Source: Azospirillum melinis
GTDB lineage: Bacteria; Pseudomonadota; Alphaproteobacteria; Azospirillales; Azospirillaceae
Assembly: GCF_013340935.1 (NCBI RefSeq)
Contig: NZ_WHOS01000063.1
Coordinates: 1-42,521 of the forward strand
Length of the DNA stretch: 42,521 bases
Reading direction: 5' to 3'
The position numbers were made by a program, and so were the translations under genes. The stretch's first letter is position 1. Each line of letters opens with the position of its first letter. Below the pieces are notes generated by a model. It saw nothing but the letters and a program-made list of their open reading frames with translations, was not told where the DNA came from and did no database searches. Of the stretch, positions 8,701-16,633 are shown piece after piece.

Positions 8701-9246
8701 CAGCACCTCGCCGACATCGGCGGGGCTGAGGACCGGCATCATCAGGTCGGCGAAGGTCGGTTCCGAGTTGTAGGGGTGCGTGGAGGATTTCTGGGCATGG
8801 TCGTCGCCCACCACCGCCAGAACGCCGCCCTTGGGGGCGGTACCTGCGCCATGGGCATGGCGCATCACGTCGCCGCAGCGATCAAGCCCGGCCCCCTTGC
8901 CGTACCACATGGCAAAGACGCCGTCATAGGCGGCGTCACCGGTGAGCGCGATCTGCTGGGTGCCCCAAACGGCGGTGGCCGCCAGATCCTCATTGATCCC
9001 CGGCCAGAAGCGGATGTCGTGCTGCTCCAGCTGCTTGCGGGCGCTCCACAGCTCGCGGTCGAAGCTGCCGAGCGGCGAGCCGCGGTAGCCGGATACGAAG
9101 CCGCCGGTAGCCAGACCCTCGGCCCTGTCGCGCAGCTTCTGGGCGATCAGCAGGCGCACCAGGGCCTGGGTGCCGTTGATGTAGACCCGACCCTTTTCCA
9201 GCCGATAGCGGTCATCCAGAGCGACCTTCGCCAACGCCAACTCCAT
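5773..9246 (-). CDS. Indolepyruvate:ferredoxin oxidoreductase, fused IorA-IorB type
   Basis: 1157 residues from the ATG at 9246, chosen because GGAAGG lies 5 bp upstream and MELALAKVALDDRY is the usual N-terminus; an ATG 18 bp further up is less likely. The N-terminal half is the pyrimidine- and TPP-binding part (FVSGYRGSPLGSFD, FCSGCPHNSS). A two-cluster ferredoxin segment follows (CEGCGDC, CNKDLSCLKGFCPSF). The gamma-type domain has GVGGTGVVTIGALL and QMGMAQKGGAV, and a DUF6537-like tail follows. The family oxidatively decarboxylates arylpyruvates or branched 2-oxoacids to acyl-CoA plus reduced ferredoxin. Here it would feed arylacetyl-CoA into the adjacent CoA pathway. A TetR-type operator lies within its promoter spacer. 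Confidence 0.93.
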   Translation of the reverse strand: MELALAKVALDDRYRLEKGRVYINGTQALVRLLIAQKLRDRAEGLATGGFVSGYRGSPLGSFDRELWSARKQLEQHDIRFWPGINEDLAATAVWGTQQIALTGDAAYDGVFAMWYGKGAGLDRCGDVMRHAHGAGTAPKGGVLAVVGDDHAQKSSTHPYNSEPTFADLMMPVLSPADVGEVLSYGLLGWAMSRYSGCWVGLKTMAEMLDCSTSLDADLHGLVIRQPDDFILPERAVHIRWPDPWPDQEPRLVRYKMEAAQAFARANGIDRIVADGPAPRLGIVTGGKSWHDLRQALSDLGIPPEDAGAAGLRIYKVGMPWPLEPQGIRRFAEGLDEILVVEEKRGIIESQLKELLYGRPGAPKITGKRAEDGSWQFPQVGELSPDRIARVLASKLGTAGLGETARRRLALLDQQDKLLAKARPVVARPPYFCSGCPHNSSTKVPDGSRAIAGVGCHFMAVGMDRNTATFPQMGGEGAAWIGQAPFSKTGHAFVNLGEGTYFHSGSLGVRACVAAGVNVTFKLLFNDAVAMTGGQPVDGPLTVPQLAAQLRAEGVGEIVVLSEEPEKYGTGAMLPRGVPVEHRDRLDEVQRRLRERPGVTALIYDQTCAAEKRRRRKRGTMADPARRVFINDLVCEGCGDCSKTSNCLSVVPQETEFGRKRTIDQSSCNKDLSCLKGFCPSFVTVEGGSLKRPKKSDPGSEALPEPMLPSLDRPWNIFITGVGGTGVVTIGALLGMAAHLEGKACAILDQMGMAQKGGAVVTHVRIAGTSDAIQAVRVPTGEADLLLGCDLVVALHDGTMSKVAPERGKAILNTHETITGDFTRDADARFPTDGMMRALVEALGADRVEAFDATALATGLMGDSIATNLFLLGYAYQKGLIPVSATAILQAIELNGVAVKTNRDTFTWGRRAALDRRAVEALRASVATAAVPDSHRLSETLEEMVNRRATFLADYQDAAYAERYRAFVRQVEAAEQGRVPGHSTLTEAVARNLFKLMAYKDEYEVARLHTDTGFLDRVRGQFDGETRLRFHLAPPVLAERDPTTGHLHKRAFGPWMLVGFRVLAKFKRLRGTALDPFGRTAERQMERRLIEEYRTMVSGLLPDLTVDRHGLAVSLAKLPESIRGYGHVKEAAVAAAEARKAELLAAWRQPPALPQAAE

Positions 9247-9298
9247 CGTCCCTTCCTCTCCCATATGCAGGGGTGCGGACAGTCCCGCACAAATAATT

Positions 9299-9322
9299 GA
9301 CCGTCCAGTCGGACTATGTCAA
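9299..9322 (-). promoter_or_regulatory. Promoter with TetR-type operator in the -35/-10 spacer
   Basis: GACCGTCCAGTCGGAC at 9299-9314 matches the window consensus at 14 of 16 positions. On the minus strand a consensus -35 TTGACA lies at 9322-9317 and an AT-rich -10 (AATTAT, 9298-9293) follows at 18 bp, so the operator fills the spacer. This is the usual arrangement for TetR repression of the oxidoreductase gene. The divergent YciI gene starts 63 bp to the right and could share control. Confidence 0.7.
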
Positions 9323-9376
9323 GTTGGACGCCTTACCCTCTTGAAAATGTGGATTTGCTCCCGGAAAGGCGTCCGA

Positions 9377-9727
9377 ATGCTGTTCTGCGTCACCTGCATC
9401 GACAAGCCGGATTCGGCTGCGCTGCGCGCCGCCACCCGCGCGGTTCATCTCGAATACATGATCGCCGCCGCCGGGCTGCTGCGGTACGGCGGCCCTCTGA
9501 TCGACGAGCCAGGCGGCGGCAGCGCCGGAAGCCTGTTCGTCATCGATCTGCCCGGCCGCGCCGAGCTCGACGCCTTTCTGGCGGACGAGCCCTACAACCG
9601 CGGCGGCCTCTTCCAGTCGGTCACGGTGCGGGTCATCCGACAGATGGTGCCCGAAACCGAACCCGGCTTCCTGTTGCAGGAACTGGCGCGGGAGCGGGCG
9701 GCGGAAGCCGTGTCGGTGCGGGCCTAG
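9377..9727 (+). CDS. YciI-family protein
   Basis: 116 residues from the ATG at 9377, with GGAAAGG upstream. The sequence follows the YciI/muconolactone-isomerase-like ferredoxin fold: an MLFCVTCIDKPDS first strand, RAVHLEYM, then GSLFVIDLPGRAELDAFLADEPYNRGGLF and a V-rich last strand. YciI-like proteins are small dimeric barrels with a conserved His-Asp pair; some act on chlorinated muconolactone-type intermediates and most are uncharacterised. It is divergent from the oxidoreductase gene across a TetR-type operator and convergent with the D-lactate-dehydrogenase-type gene. An accessory role in the aromatic pathway is plausible but unproven. Confidence 0.8.
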   Translation: MLFCVTCIDKPDSAALRAATRAVHLEYMIAAAGLLRYGGPLIDEPGGGSAGSLFVIDLPGRAELDAFLADEPYNRGGLFQSVTVRVIRQMVPETEPGFLLQELARERAAEAVSVRA

Positions 9728-9735
9728 GCCCGCAC
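9716..9735. terminator. Perfect 20-bp palindrome between convergent genes
   Basis: GTGCGGGCCTAGGCCCGCAC reads the same on both strands and overlaps the stop codon of the YciI gene. It lies 25 bp from the stop of the convergent flavoprotein gene, so a bidirectional hairpin terminator is a reasonable reading. There is no good T-run on either side, so Rho-independence is doubtful. Confidence 0.4.
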
Positions 9736-9759
9736 TTCTCCGCTCCGAGTGCCGAACGG

Positions 9760-11175
9760 TCAGGGGGTTGGACCGAACAGCTTGCCGGGGTTCATCAACC
9801 CCTTTGGATCGAGTGCCTGCTTCACGGCCGCCATGACCTCCACCGCGCCACCATGCTCCTCGCGCAGTTCGTCGATCTTGCCATAGCCGATGCCGTGCTC
9901 GCCGGTGCAGGTGCCGCCCATGGCGATGGCCCGGCTGATCATCCGCCCGTTCACCGCACGCACCCGCCGCATCTCGTCGGTGTCGTCGGGATCGAGCACG
10001 AAGCACAGGTGGAAGTTGCCATCGCCGACATGGCCCAGCACCGGGGCGATCAGCCGGTTTTCCGCGATGTCGCGGCTGGTCTCCTCGATGCATTCGGCAA
10101 GACGGGAGATCGGGACGCAGACGTCGGTCGGCCAACCCTTGGCGCCGGGCCGCAGCGCCAGCGCCGCCCACCAGGCATCGTGACGCGCCTGCCACAGCCG
10201 GCTGCGCTCTTCCGGTTTCGACGCCCAGCGGAAGTCTGTTCCTCCCGCCTCCGCGGCGATGGCGCGGACCTGCGCCACCTGTTCGGCCACGCCGGCTTCG
10301 GTGCCATGGAATTCGAAGAACAGGGTCGGCTGCTCCGTATGGTCGAGTTTCGAATAAAGATTGGTCGCCCGCATCTGGACGGCGTCGAGCAACTCCATCC
10401 GGGCCACCGGGATTTGCGACTGGATCACGGCGATGGCGGTGTCGACCGCGCCGGACAGGGTCGGGAACGGGCAGACAGCGGCGGAGATGGTCTCCGGAAT
10501 GCCGTAGAGGCGCAGCGTCACCTCGGTGACGATGCCCAACGTCCCTTCCGATCCGACGAAGAGGCGGGTCAGGTCGTACCCGGCCGCCGACTTGCGCGCA
10601 CGTCCGCCGGTCCGGATGATCCGCCCGTCGGCCAGCACCACGGTGAGGCCCAGCACGTTTTCGCGCATGGTGCCGTAGCGCACCGCGTTGGTCCCGCTGG
10701 CCCGCGTCGAGGCCATGCCGCCCAGCGAGGCATCGGCTCCCGGATCGATGGGAAAGAACAGGCCGGTGTCGCGCAGATGCTCGTTCAACTGCTTGCGGGT
10801 CACCCCGGCCTGGACCGTCACGTCGAGATCCTCCGGGCTGACCCGGAGAATGCCGCACAGTCCCGACAGATCGATGCAGACGCCGCCCTGCAGGGCCGCG
10901 ATATGCCCCTCGCACGAGGTGCCGGTGCCGAACGGAATCATCGGAACCTGATAGCCGGCGCACAGGGCCGCCACGCCGGCAACCTCTTCCGTTGTATGGG
11001 GGAAGACCACCGCGTCCGGCGGGAACGGCTTGTGGAACGAGACGTCGGTCCCGTGATGCATCCGAACCGCCATCGCCGTCGAGACCCGTCCCGGCAGAAG
11101 ACGGTGCAAATCCTCGATACAGCTTTCGAACATGATGCTCTGCTGAGCGCTCCGGCGGGGCTCGGCGTGGGTCAT
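9760..11175 (-). CDS. FAD-linked D-2-hydroxyacid dehydrogenase (D-lactate dehydrogenase cytochrome/GlcD type)
   Basis: 471 residues from the ATG at 11175, which has GGAG 8 bp upstream; the in-frame ATG at 11220 lacks such a site. The FAD PCMH domain is shown by PFGTGTSCEGH, GADASLGGMASTRASGTNAVRYG and FVGSEGTLGIVTEV. The C-terminal cap carries GHVGDGNFHLCF and GTCTGEHGIGYGK, with the metal-binding and active-site histidines of D-lactate/D-2-hydroxyacid dehydrogenases, and ends in LDPKGLMNPGKLF. It is the last gene of the diiron operon. Members of this group can oxidise aryl D-2-hydroxyacids, which here would convert aryllactate to arylpyruvate, the substrate of the neighbouring oxidoreductase. 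D-lactate itself remains possible. Confidence 0.9.
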   Translation of the reverse strand: MTHAEPRRSAQQSIMFESCIEDLHRLLPGRVSTAMAVRMHHGTDVSFHKPFPPDAVVFPHTTEEVAGVAALCAGYQVPMIPFGTGTSCEGHIAALQGGVCIDLSGLCGILRVSPEDLDVTVQAGVTRKQLNEHLRDTGLFFPIDPGADASLGGMASTRASGTNAVRYGTMRENVLGLTVVLADGRIIRTGGRARKSAAGYDLTRLFVGSEGTLGIVTEVTLRLYGIPETISAAVCPFPTLSGAVDTAIAVIQSQIPVARMELLDAVQMRATNLYSKLDHTEQPTLFFEFHGTEAGVAEQVAQVRAIAAEAGGTDFRWASKPEERSRLWQARHDAWWAALALRPGAKGWPTDVCVPISRLAECIEETSRDIAENRLIAPVLGHVGDGNFHLCFVLDPDDTDEMRRVRAVNGRMISRAIAMGGTCTGEHGIGYGKIDELREEHGGAVEVMAAVKQALDPKGLMNPGKLFGPTP

Positions 11176-11216
11176 GGCAATCTCCGTCGGGTGGAGGAAC
11201 TCCGGATGAAGCGGAG

Positions 11217-12290
11217 TCAATCGGCAGCGCGCAGGTGGGCGGCCCGGTTGTCATAGGATTCGGCGGTCACACGGTCGGCGGGAACGCCGAGTGCGGCAAG
11301 CGCACCCCGGCACGCCTCGACGAAGCCCGGGGGGCCGGCGACCAGGACACGGCGGCCGGACAGCTCCGCTGCGCGCTCGCGCAGGAGGTCGGGCACACGG
11401 GCGGCGCGGCAGTACGCGGCCGGCGGATCACCCTCCTGTCGGGTCAGCGCAGCCCAGTAGCGGAAATTGGCATGGGCGCGCGCCAGCCGCTCCAGCTCGC
11501 CCACGCCGAACAGGTCGGCGGCAGTGCGCACCGACAGGCCGAGTTCGAGCGGAGCGGCGAAGCCGTTGGCGAGCAGGTCGCCGGCGACCGACAACAGCGG
11601 CGCCAAGCCGGAGCCGCCGGCCAGCAGCAGCAGCCCGTCGGTCCCGGCCACCGCGGGGTCGCAGCCGAAGGTGCCGTAGGGGCCGCGCAGGGTCAATTCG
11701 GCCCCGACGCGGGCATTTTCATGCAGCCAGGGGCTGGTGCGTCCACCCGGCTGAAGGGTCACCTGCACGGTGAGCAGGCCGAGCGGCGGGGCTCCGTCCG
11801 CACCGGGAACCGTTGCAATCGAATAGGGACGCCCGCCGTCGCCGGCCTCCTCCCCCAGCTCCACATGCATGCCGGCATGGAAGCGGAAGCCGCAGCCCGG
11901 ATCGAGCGCCAGGGTGATCTCCCGTATCTGCGGGGTCAGCGGGACCGAGGACACGACCAGGGCGCGGGTGGCCATGGGTGCGATGGGTTGGGCGTCGGCA
12001 CCGGGAACCGGGTTGTGCATCGAAACCGTCACCGCGTCGCCCAGAGGCTTGGAGACGCAGACCAGGCATCGCCCTTCCTCCTTCTCCTCGTCGGTGATGG
12101 CGAAGCTCATGACCCAGCCATGCTCGACCGCACCCTGCACGACGTCGGCCTTGCACTGGCCGCAGGCGCCGCCCCGGCAGTTGTGGGGCAGCATGACGCC
12201 CTGGCGCAGGGCGGCGTCGAGGATGGTTTCCCCCCGGCCGCAGGAAAAGCTGGCGCCCGTGTTGGCGATGGTGACCCGGCACTCGTCCAT
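11217..12290 (-). CDS. [2Fe-2S]/FAD/NAD(P)H oxygenase reductase
   Basis: 357 residues from the ATG at 12290 (MDECRV), preceded by GAGGAA. The N-terminal ferredoxin domain has plant-type ligands C38, C43 and C46 (CRGGACGQC) and C78. The FAD domain carries RPYSIATVP and the NAD domain follows (LLLAGGSGLAPLLS, VLVAGPPGFVEAC). This ferredoxin-first order is that of BenC- or phenol-hydroxylase-reductase-type proteins. PaaE has the ferredoxin domain at its C-terminus, so this is a functional analogue and not a direct PaaE orthologue. It is the only oxygenase reductase in the operon and is the obvious electron donor for the diiron protein at 19586-20680. Confidence 0.92.
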   Translation of the reverse strand: MDECRVTIANTGASFSCGRGETILDAALRQGVMLPHNCRGGACGQCKADVVQGAVEHGWVMSFAITDEEKEEGRCLVCVSKPLGDAVTVSMHNPVPGADAQPIAPMATRALVVSSVPLTPQIREITLALDPGCGFRFHAGMHVELGEEAGDGGRPYSIATVPGADGAPPLGLLTVQVTLQPGGRTSPWLHENARVGAELTLRGPYGTFGCDPAVAGTDGLLLLAGGSGLAPLLSVAGDLLANGFAAPLELGLSVRTAADLFGVGELERLARAHANFRYWAALTRQEGDPPAAYCRAARVPDLLRERAAELSGRRVLVAGPPGFVEACRGALAALGVPADRVTAESYDNRAAHLRAAD

Positions 12291-12350
12291 TCTGTTCCTC
12301 GTTCGGCGATTGCCTATGCCCCGCTCCCGCACCGGGAGAGCTGGCGATGT

Positions 12351-13532
12351 TCAGTTGCCCGGCGCCACGCCCGAGAGCCGCAGAGCGTCGATCTCCGCCT
12401 CGCCGTACCCGAATTCCCGCAGCACCGCCGCGGTGTCGGCGGCGAAGGCGCCGGGGGCCAGCCGATAGCTGGCCGGGGTGCGCGACAGGGTCGCCGGACT
12501 GGCGATGCCGCGGTACTCACCGATGGCGACCGTCAGCCCGCGTTCGGCCGCTTGCGGCTGGGCAACCGCCTCGTCCACGCCGAGAAGGGCGCCGCAGGGA
12601 ACGCCCTGCTCCAGCAATTCCACCGCGAACGCCTCGCCGTCGCGGCCGGCCAGCGCCGCCTCCAGTTCCGCCCGCAGGGCGTCGCGGTTGACCACCCGGT
12701 CGCGGTTGGTGGCGAAGCGTGGGTCAGAGGAAAGCTCCGGCCGTCCGATCGCGGCACAGAAGCGCGCGAACTGACCGTCATTGCCGACGGCGAGGAAGAT
12801 CGGCCGGGTCCGGGTGGGAAACAGGTCATAGGGGCTGATGTTGGGATGTGCGCTGCCGGTCCGCTTCGGCGGCTTGCCGGAGAGGAACCAGTTGGCGGTG
12901 TGCGGGTGGGCCAGCGCCAGCGCGCTGTCGAGCAGGGTCGCCTCGACGAACTGCCCGCGGCCGGAACGGTGGCGCTCCTGCACCGCCAGCAGGATGGCGA
13001 TCACCGCGTTCATCCCGGTCGCCAGATCGACCACCGGAATGCCGATGCGCACCGGCGCCCCATCGGCCTCGCCGTTGACGCTCATCAGCCCCGACATCGC
13101 CTGCACCGCCGCGTCGTAGCCGGCCAGCCCGCCGAGCGGCCCGTCCGCCCCGAAGCCGGACACCCGGCAATGGATCAGCCGTGGGAAGCGCTCCGCCAGC
13201 ACCTCATCATAGCCGATCCCCCATTTCTCCAGCGTGCCGACCTTGAAGTTCTCCACCAGCACGTCGGCGGACTCCAGCAGGCGCATCAGCACCTCCCGCC
13301 CCTCCGGACGCGCGAGATCGAGCGCGATGCACCGCTTGTTGCGGTTGGCGCCCAGGAAATAGGAGGCCGTACCGTCGCGGAATGGCGGCCCCCAGCCGCG
13401 CGTCTCGTCGCCCTGCGGCGGCTCGACCTTGATCACCTCGGCGCCATGGTCGCCCAGCATCTGGGTGCAGTAGGGGCCGCCCAGCACCCGCGACAGATCG
13501 ACCACCCGCAGACCGTCCAATGCGCCGGCCAT
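12351..13532 (-). CDS. CaiB/BaiF (class III) CoA transferase
   Basis: 393 residues from the ATG at 13532, 2 bp after the ligase stop. It has the class III CoA-transferase layout: GLRVVDLSRVLGGPY at the N-terminus, VENFKVGTLEKWGIGY, the catalytic aspartate at D169 in GIPVVDLATGMNA (the position known for formyl-CoA transferase), and FLAVGNDGQFARF in the small domain. These enzymes move CoA between carboxylates, often succinate or a pathway product, without using ATP. In this operon it could recycle CoA from a pathway acyl-CoA to the entering aromatic acid and back up the ligase. The donor and acceptor are unknown. Confidence 0.9.
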   Translation of the reverse strand: MAGALDGLRVVDLSRVLGGPYCTQMLGDHGAEVIKVEPPQGDETRGWGPPFRDGTASYFLGANRNKRCIALDLARPEGREVLMRLLESADVLVENFKVGTLEKWGIGYDEVLAERFPRLIHCRVSGFGADGPLGGLAGYDAAVQAMSGLMSVNGEADGAPVRIGIPVVDLATGMNAVIAILLAVQERHRSGRGQFVEATLLDSALALAHPHTANWFLSGKPPKRTGSAHPNISPYDLFPTRTRPIFLAVGNDGQFARFCAAIGRPELSSDPRFATNRDRVVNRDALRAELEAALAGRDGEAFAVELLEQGVPCGALLGVDEAVAQPQAAERGLTVAIGEYRGIASPATLSRTPASYRLAPGAFAADTAAVLREFGYGEAEIDALRLSGVAPGN

Positions 13533-13534
13533 GG

Positions 13535-14872
13535 TCAGGCCACCGGCGCCGGGTTGCGGACATGGACGCGCACCGCCTTCGCCTCGTAGCGCGGCAGGCT
13601 GCCCTCCTCCTGGCATTCCACCTTGCAGCGAATGCCGAGCCGGGCATGGATGCCGGACACCACCCGATCCGCGATCAGGTCGGCGGCCAACTCGCAGCCC
13701 GCCTGCCGCTCCACCGCGACGGTCAGCCCGTCGAGGTCGCCCTCCTTGCGGTCGACGTAGATGTGCCAGGCCTCCTTCACCGTGCCGGGGGTGGCGGCGA
13801 CGATGTCCTCCACCTGCGAGGGGAAGACCATCACGCCGCGGACCTTCAGCATGTCGTCGGAGCGCCCGATGATGCGGCCGATCAGAGGCAGCCCATGCCG
13901 GCCGCAGGGGCAATCATGCGGGTGGTCGGACAGGCGGACGAGGTCGCGGGTGCGCCAGCGCACCACCGGCGAAGCCTGCTTGTCGAGCGTGGTCACCACG
14001 ATCTCCCCAACCTCGCCCGGCCCGACCGGCTTCATTGTCAGCGGATCGACGATCTCGGTCAGGATGCTGTCCTCGTTGATCAGATGCATCTCGTCGCTGC
14101 CGTGCGAATGCGGACAGGAGATGGCGACCACCGGACCGCCGGCCTCGGTCGTCCCGTAGATGTTGTGGGCGACGAAGCCTTCCGGCATTGCCGCCTCGAT
14201 CTCGTCGCGGAACTGGCGGGAAACCGACTGGCCTCCGAACACGCCGATCCTGAGCTTCCAGTCACGCTTGGGGTCGATGCCCTTCTCCTGCGCCAGCCGG
14301 GTGAGCGTCATCAGCCACAGGGGCGACATGGTGCAGGCGACATAGCCATGGTCGCGCAGCCACTCCACCACCAGTTCGCCACGCCCCGGCCCGATGCCGA
14401 AATTGGTGGCGCCATAGGCCATCAGCGCGGAGTCCATTGCGACGCCGCCGATCCACATGCCGTAGCCGTAGCCCTGATAGACCGGGTCGCCCGGCCGGAT
14501 GCCGACGGTGCGGAAGATGCGGCCGAGCTGGCGCGGCACCAGCTCCATCATGTCCTGCGCGGTGTAGCCGAACAGCACCGGCAGCCCGGTGGTGCCCGAC
14601 GTGGCGCAGAAGCGCGCGACTTCGGGCAGCGGAACCGTCAGGAAGGGATAGGGATACTGCGCGCGAAGGTCCGCCTTCTCCAGGGTCGGCGCATGCTGGA
14701 GGTTGGCCGGGTCGGCCAGATCCTCCGGCGCCATGCCAGCCCTGGCGAAATGGGCGCGCCATGCCGGGTCGGCGCCCAGCCGCCGGCCGAGTGCCGCCAG
14801 CTTGCGGCGCTGCACCGCCAGCACCCCGTCGCGGTCCAGGAAATCGGACGCATGCCTTTCGCTCTCATCCAT
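13535..14872 (-). CDS. paaK: Phenylacetate-CoA ligase family protein (PaaK-type)
   Basis: 445 residues from the ATG at 14872, with GGAGAGGGAA upstream. The adenylate-forming P-loop TSGTTGLPV is at about 91-99. YGTTEAGGPVV follows near 240, then RWRTRDLVRL, and GRIIGRSDDMLKVRGVMVFPSQVE marks the hinge and C-terminal domain typical of PaaK. A CPCGRHGLPLIGR segment with paired cysteines is also usual in this family. It would convert an arylacetic acid plus ATP and CoA to the arylacetyl-CoA, the entry step of the pathway. Length and motifs fit phenylacetate-CoA ligase, but an indoleacetate or substituted phenylacetate substrate cannot be excluded. Confidence 0.9.
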   Translation of the reverse strand: MDESERHASDFLDRDGVLAVQRRKLAALGRRLGADPAWRAHFARAGMAPEDLADPANLQHAPTLEKADLRAQYPYPFLTVPLPEVARFCATSGTTGLPVLFGYTAQDMMELVPRQLGRIFRTVGIRPGDPVYQGYGYGMWIGGVAMDSALMAYGATNFGIGPGRGELVVEWLRDHGYVACTMSPLWLMTLTRLAQEKGIDPKRDWKLRIGVFGGQSVSRQFRDEIEAAMPEGFVAHNIYGTTEAGGPVVAISCPHSHGSDEMHLINEDSILTEIVDPLTMKPVGPGEVGEIVVTTLDKQASPVVRWRTRDLVRLSDHPHDCPCGRHGLPLIGRIIGRSDDMLKVRGVMVFPSQVEDIVAATPGTVKEAWHIYVDRKEGDLDGLTVAVERQAGCELAADLIADRVVSGIHARLGIRCKVECQEEGSLPRYEAKAVRVHVRNPAPVA

Positions 14873-14943
14873 CGTTCCCTCTCCTGTCTCTGGTCTTCGG
14901 CTTTTGCCGGCTTCTTCATTCGGTTGGGCGTCAAGGGCCGGCG

Positions 14944-16611
14944 TCACGCCGGGCGGCGCGTCTGGGCGACCCGGAAGCGGGCGGCGACGAACGCCGTGTC
15001 GGTCAGGCTGGCATTGCCAGCCGGGTTGGCCCCGTTGACGTGATAATCGCTGTAGGCCGCCGACTGGTTGACCAGCACCGGCCCGGTCAGGTTGACGGCA
15101 AGGCTGGCCCCGGCCGCCGCAGCGGCGTCCGTGATGCGCTCCGCCACCGCGTCGTCGGTGCTGTGCGCCACCCAGGTGATGGCACCGGCCCGGCGCGTCA
15201 GGTCGTGGGCGAGACCCACCGCGGCGTCGATCCCGTCGGTGGCGACCAGCACCGCGACCGGCCCGAACAGCTCCCGCCCGGCCAACGGATCGTCGGCGGT
15301 GGCGCCGAGCAGCAGCGGGGTCCGGACCCTCGCGTCGGGGTGGCGGGGATGGGTGATCGGGCGGGAGGGGATCAGGACGCGCGGGTCGTCGGCGAACCCC
15401 TCCAGCCGGGCCAGCGTCGCATCGCTCTGGATTGCGCCGAGCAGTTCCACCGCCCCGGCCGGGTCGGCGGTCAAGGCCCGGATCGCCTCGTCCAGCACCG
15501 CGACGAAGGCGGTGACCGGCATCACGCCATCCGGCGTGCGGATGCCGTCCGCCGGGACCAGCAGGTTTTGCGGCGTCGTACACATCTGGCCGGAGTAGAG
15601 GCAGAGCGAGGTCGCCAGATTGCGCACCATCCCCTTGGGATCGTCGGTGGAATGCAGGATCGCGAGGTTGACGCCCGCCTTCTCGGTGAAGACTTTCGCG
15701 TGGGGCAGGTTGCGCTCCAGCCAGTCGCCGAAGGCCGGGCCGCCGGTGAAATCGACCAGCGCCACCTCCGGCCGCTCGACCAGCTCGACGGTGCGCGGCC
15801 GTTCCGCCGTATCGGCCAGCAGAGTGACGAGATTGGGGTCGAAGCCGGACTCCCGCAGAACTTCGCGCGCCACCTCCACGGTGATCGCCAGCGGCAGGAT
15901 CGCCTGCGGATGCGGCTTCACCACCACCGCATTGCCGGTGACGAGGCTGGCGAACAGGCCGGGATAGCCGTTCCAGGCCGGGAAGGTGGCGCAGCCGATC
16001 ACCACGCCCACCCCGGCCGGAACGATGCGGAAGCCCTTCTCGATCGCCAGCGGACCGCCCTTGGACTGCGGCTTCTCCCAGCGAACCTGGCTCGGGATCC
16101 GCGCCATCTCGCGCCACGCATAGGCAATCGCCTCCAGTGCCCGGTCCTGGGCGTGCGGGCCGGCCGCCTGGAAGGCCATCAGGAAGGGCTGCCCGGATGT
16201 GAACATGCTGGCATAGGCGATCTCGAAAGAGCGCGCGTTCAGCCGCTTGACGATCTCCACCGCCACGCCCGCCCGTGCCTCCGGCCCCGCAGCAGCCCAG
16301 CCGGGCATCGCCTTGACGGCAGCGGCGAGCAGCGCGCCAAGGTCACAGTCGGGATAGGCGATGCCAAGGTCGAAGCCGTAGGGAGATCGCTCCTGCCCGG
16401 TCCAACCCCGCGTGCCCGGCAGATCGAGCGCGAAAGGTTGGCCGAGCCGCGCCCGATAACCAGCCAGCCCGTCGTCCTTGGCGGTCTCGCCATAGATCCG
16501 GCCGCTCGGCGCCTCGGGAAAGGCGCTCCAATAACCGCGTGCCTCGATGGCGGCGACGGCGCGGTCGAGCAGAGGGCGGTGGGTCTCGAACAGGGTGGCG
16601 GCGACACTCAT
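14944..16611 (-). CDS. paaN: PaaN-type aldehyde dehydrogenase (ring-cleavage semialdehyde dehydrogenase)
   Basis: 555 residues from the ATG at 16611, which lies 8 bp after AGGAG; an ATG two codons upstream (16617) is too close to that site. The aldehyde dehydrogenase core has E310 in FTEKAGVN and catalytic C344 in SGQMCTTPQ, with a long N-terminal extension (SPYGFDLGIAYPDCD). It matches the stand-alone PaaN form and not the fused PaaZ, because no hydratase domain follows. Its role would be oxidation of the 3-oxo-5,6-dehydrosuberyl-CoA semialdehyde, or an analogue, to the acid after ring opening. The hydratase part is supplied by the separate MaoC gene at 18979-19434. Confidence 0.88.
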   Translation of the reverse strand: MSVAATLFETHRPLLDRAVAAIEARGYWSAFPEAPSGRIYGETAKDDGLAGYRARLGQPFALDLPGTRGWTGQERSPYGFDLGIAYPDCDLGALLAAAVKAMPGWAAAGPEARAGVAVEIVKRLNARSFEIAYASMFTSGQPFLMAFQAAGPHAQDRALEAIAYAWREMARIPSQVRWEKPQSKGGPLAIEKGFRIVPAGVGVVIGCATFPAWNGYPGLFASLVTGNAVVVKPHPQAILPLAITVEVAREVLRESGFDPNLVTLLADTAERPRTVELVERPEVALVDFTGGPAFGDWLERNLPHAKVFTEKAGVNLAILHSTDDPKGMVRNLATSLCLYSGQMCTTPQNLLVPADGIRTPDGVMPVTAFVAVLDEAIRALTADPAGAVELLGAIQSDATLARLEGFADDPRVLIPSRPITHPRHPDARVRTPLLLGATADDPLAGRELFGPVAVLVATDGIDAAVGLAHDLTRRAGAITWVAHSTDDAVAERITDAAAAAGASLAVNLTGPVLVNQSAAYSDYHVNGANPAGNASLTDTAFVAARFRVAQTRRPA

Positions 16612-16633
16612 GGACATCACTCCTCGTTTGCGC

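Noticed and set aside
13535..16117. One long minus-strand frame that would fuse the ligase with the dehydrogenase region
   Set aside because: The part upstream of 14872 reads the dehydrogenase gene in a wrong frame. The ligase has its own ATG with a good ribosome binding site at 14872, and the dehydrogenase is complete in another frame.
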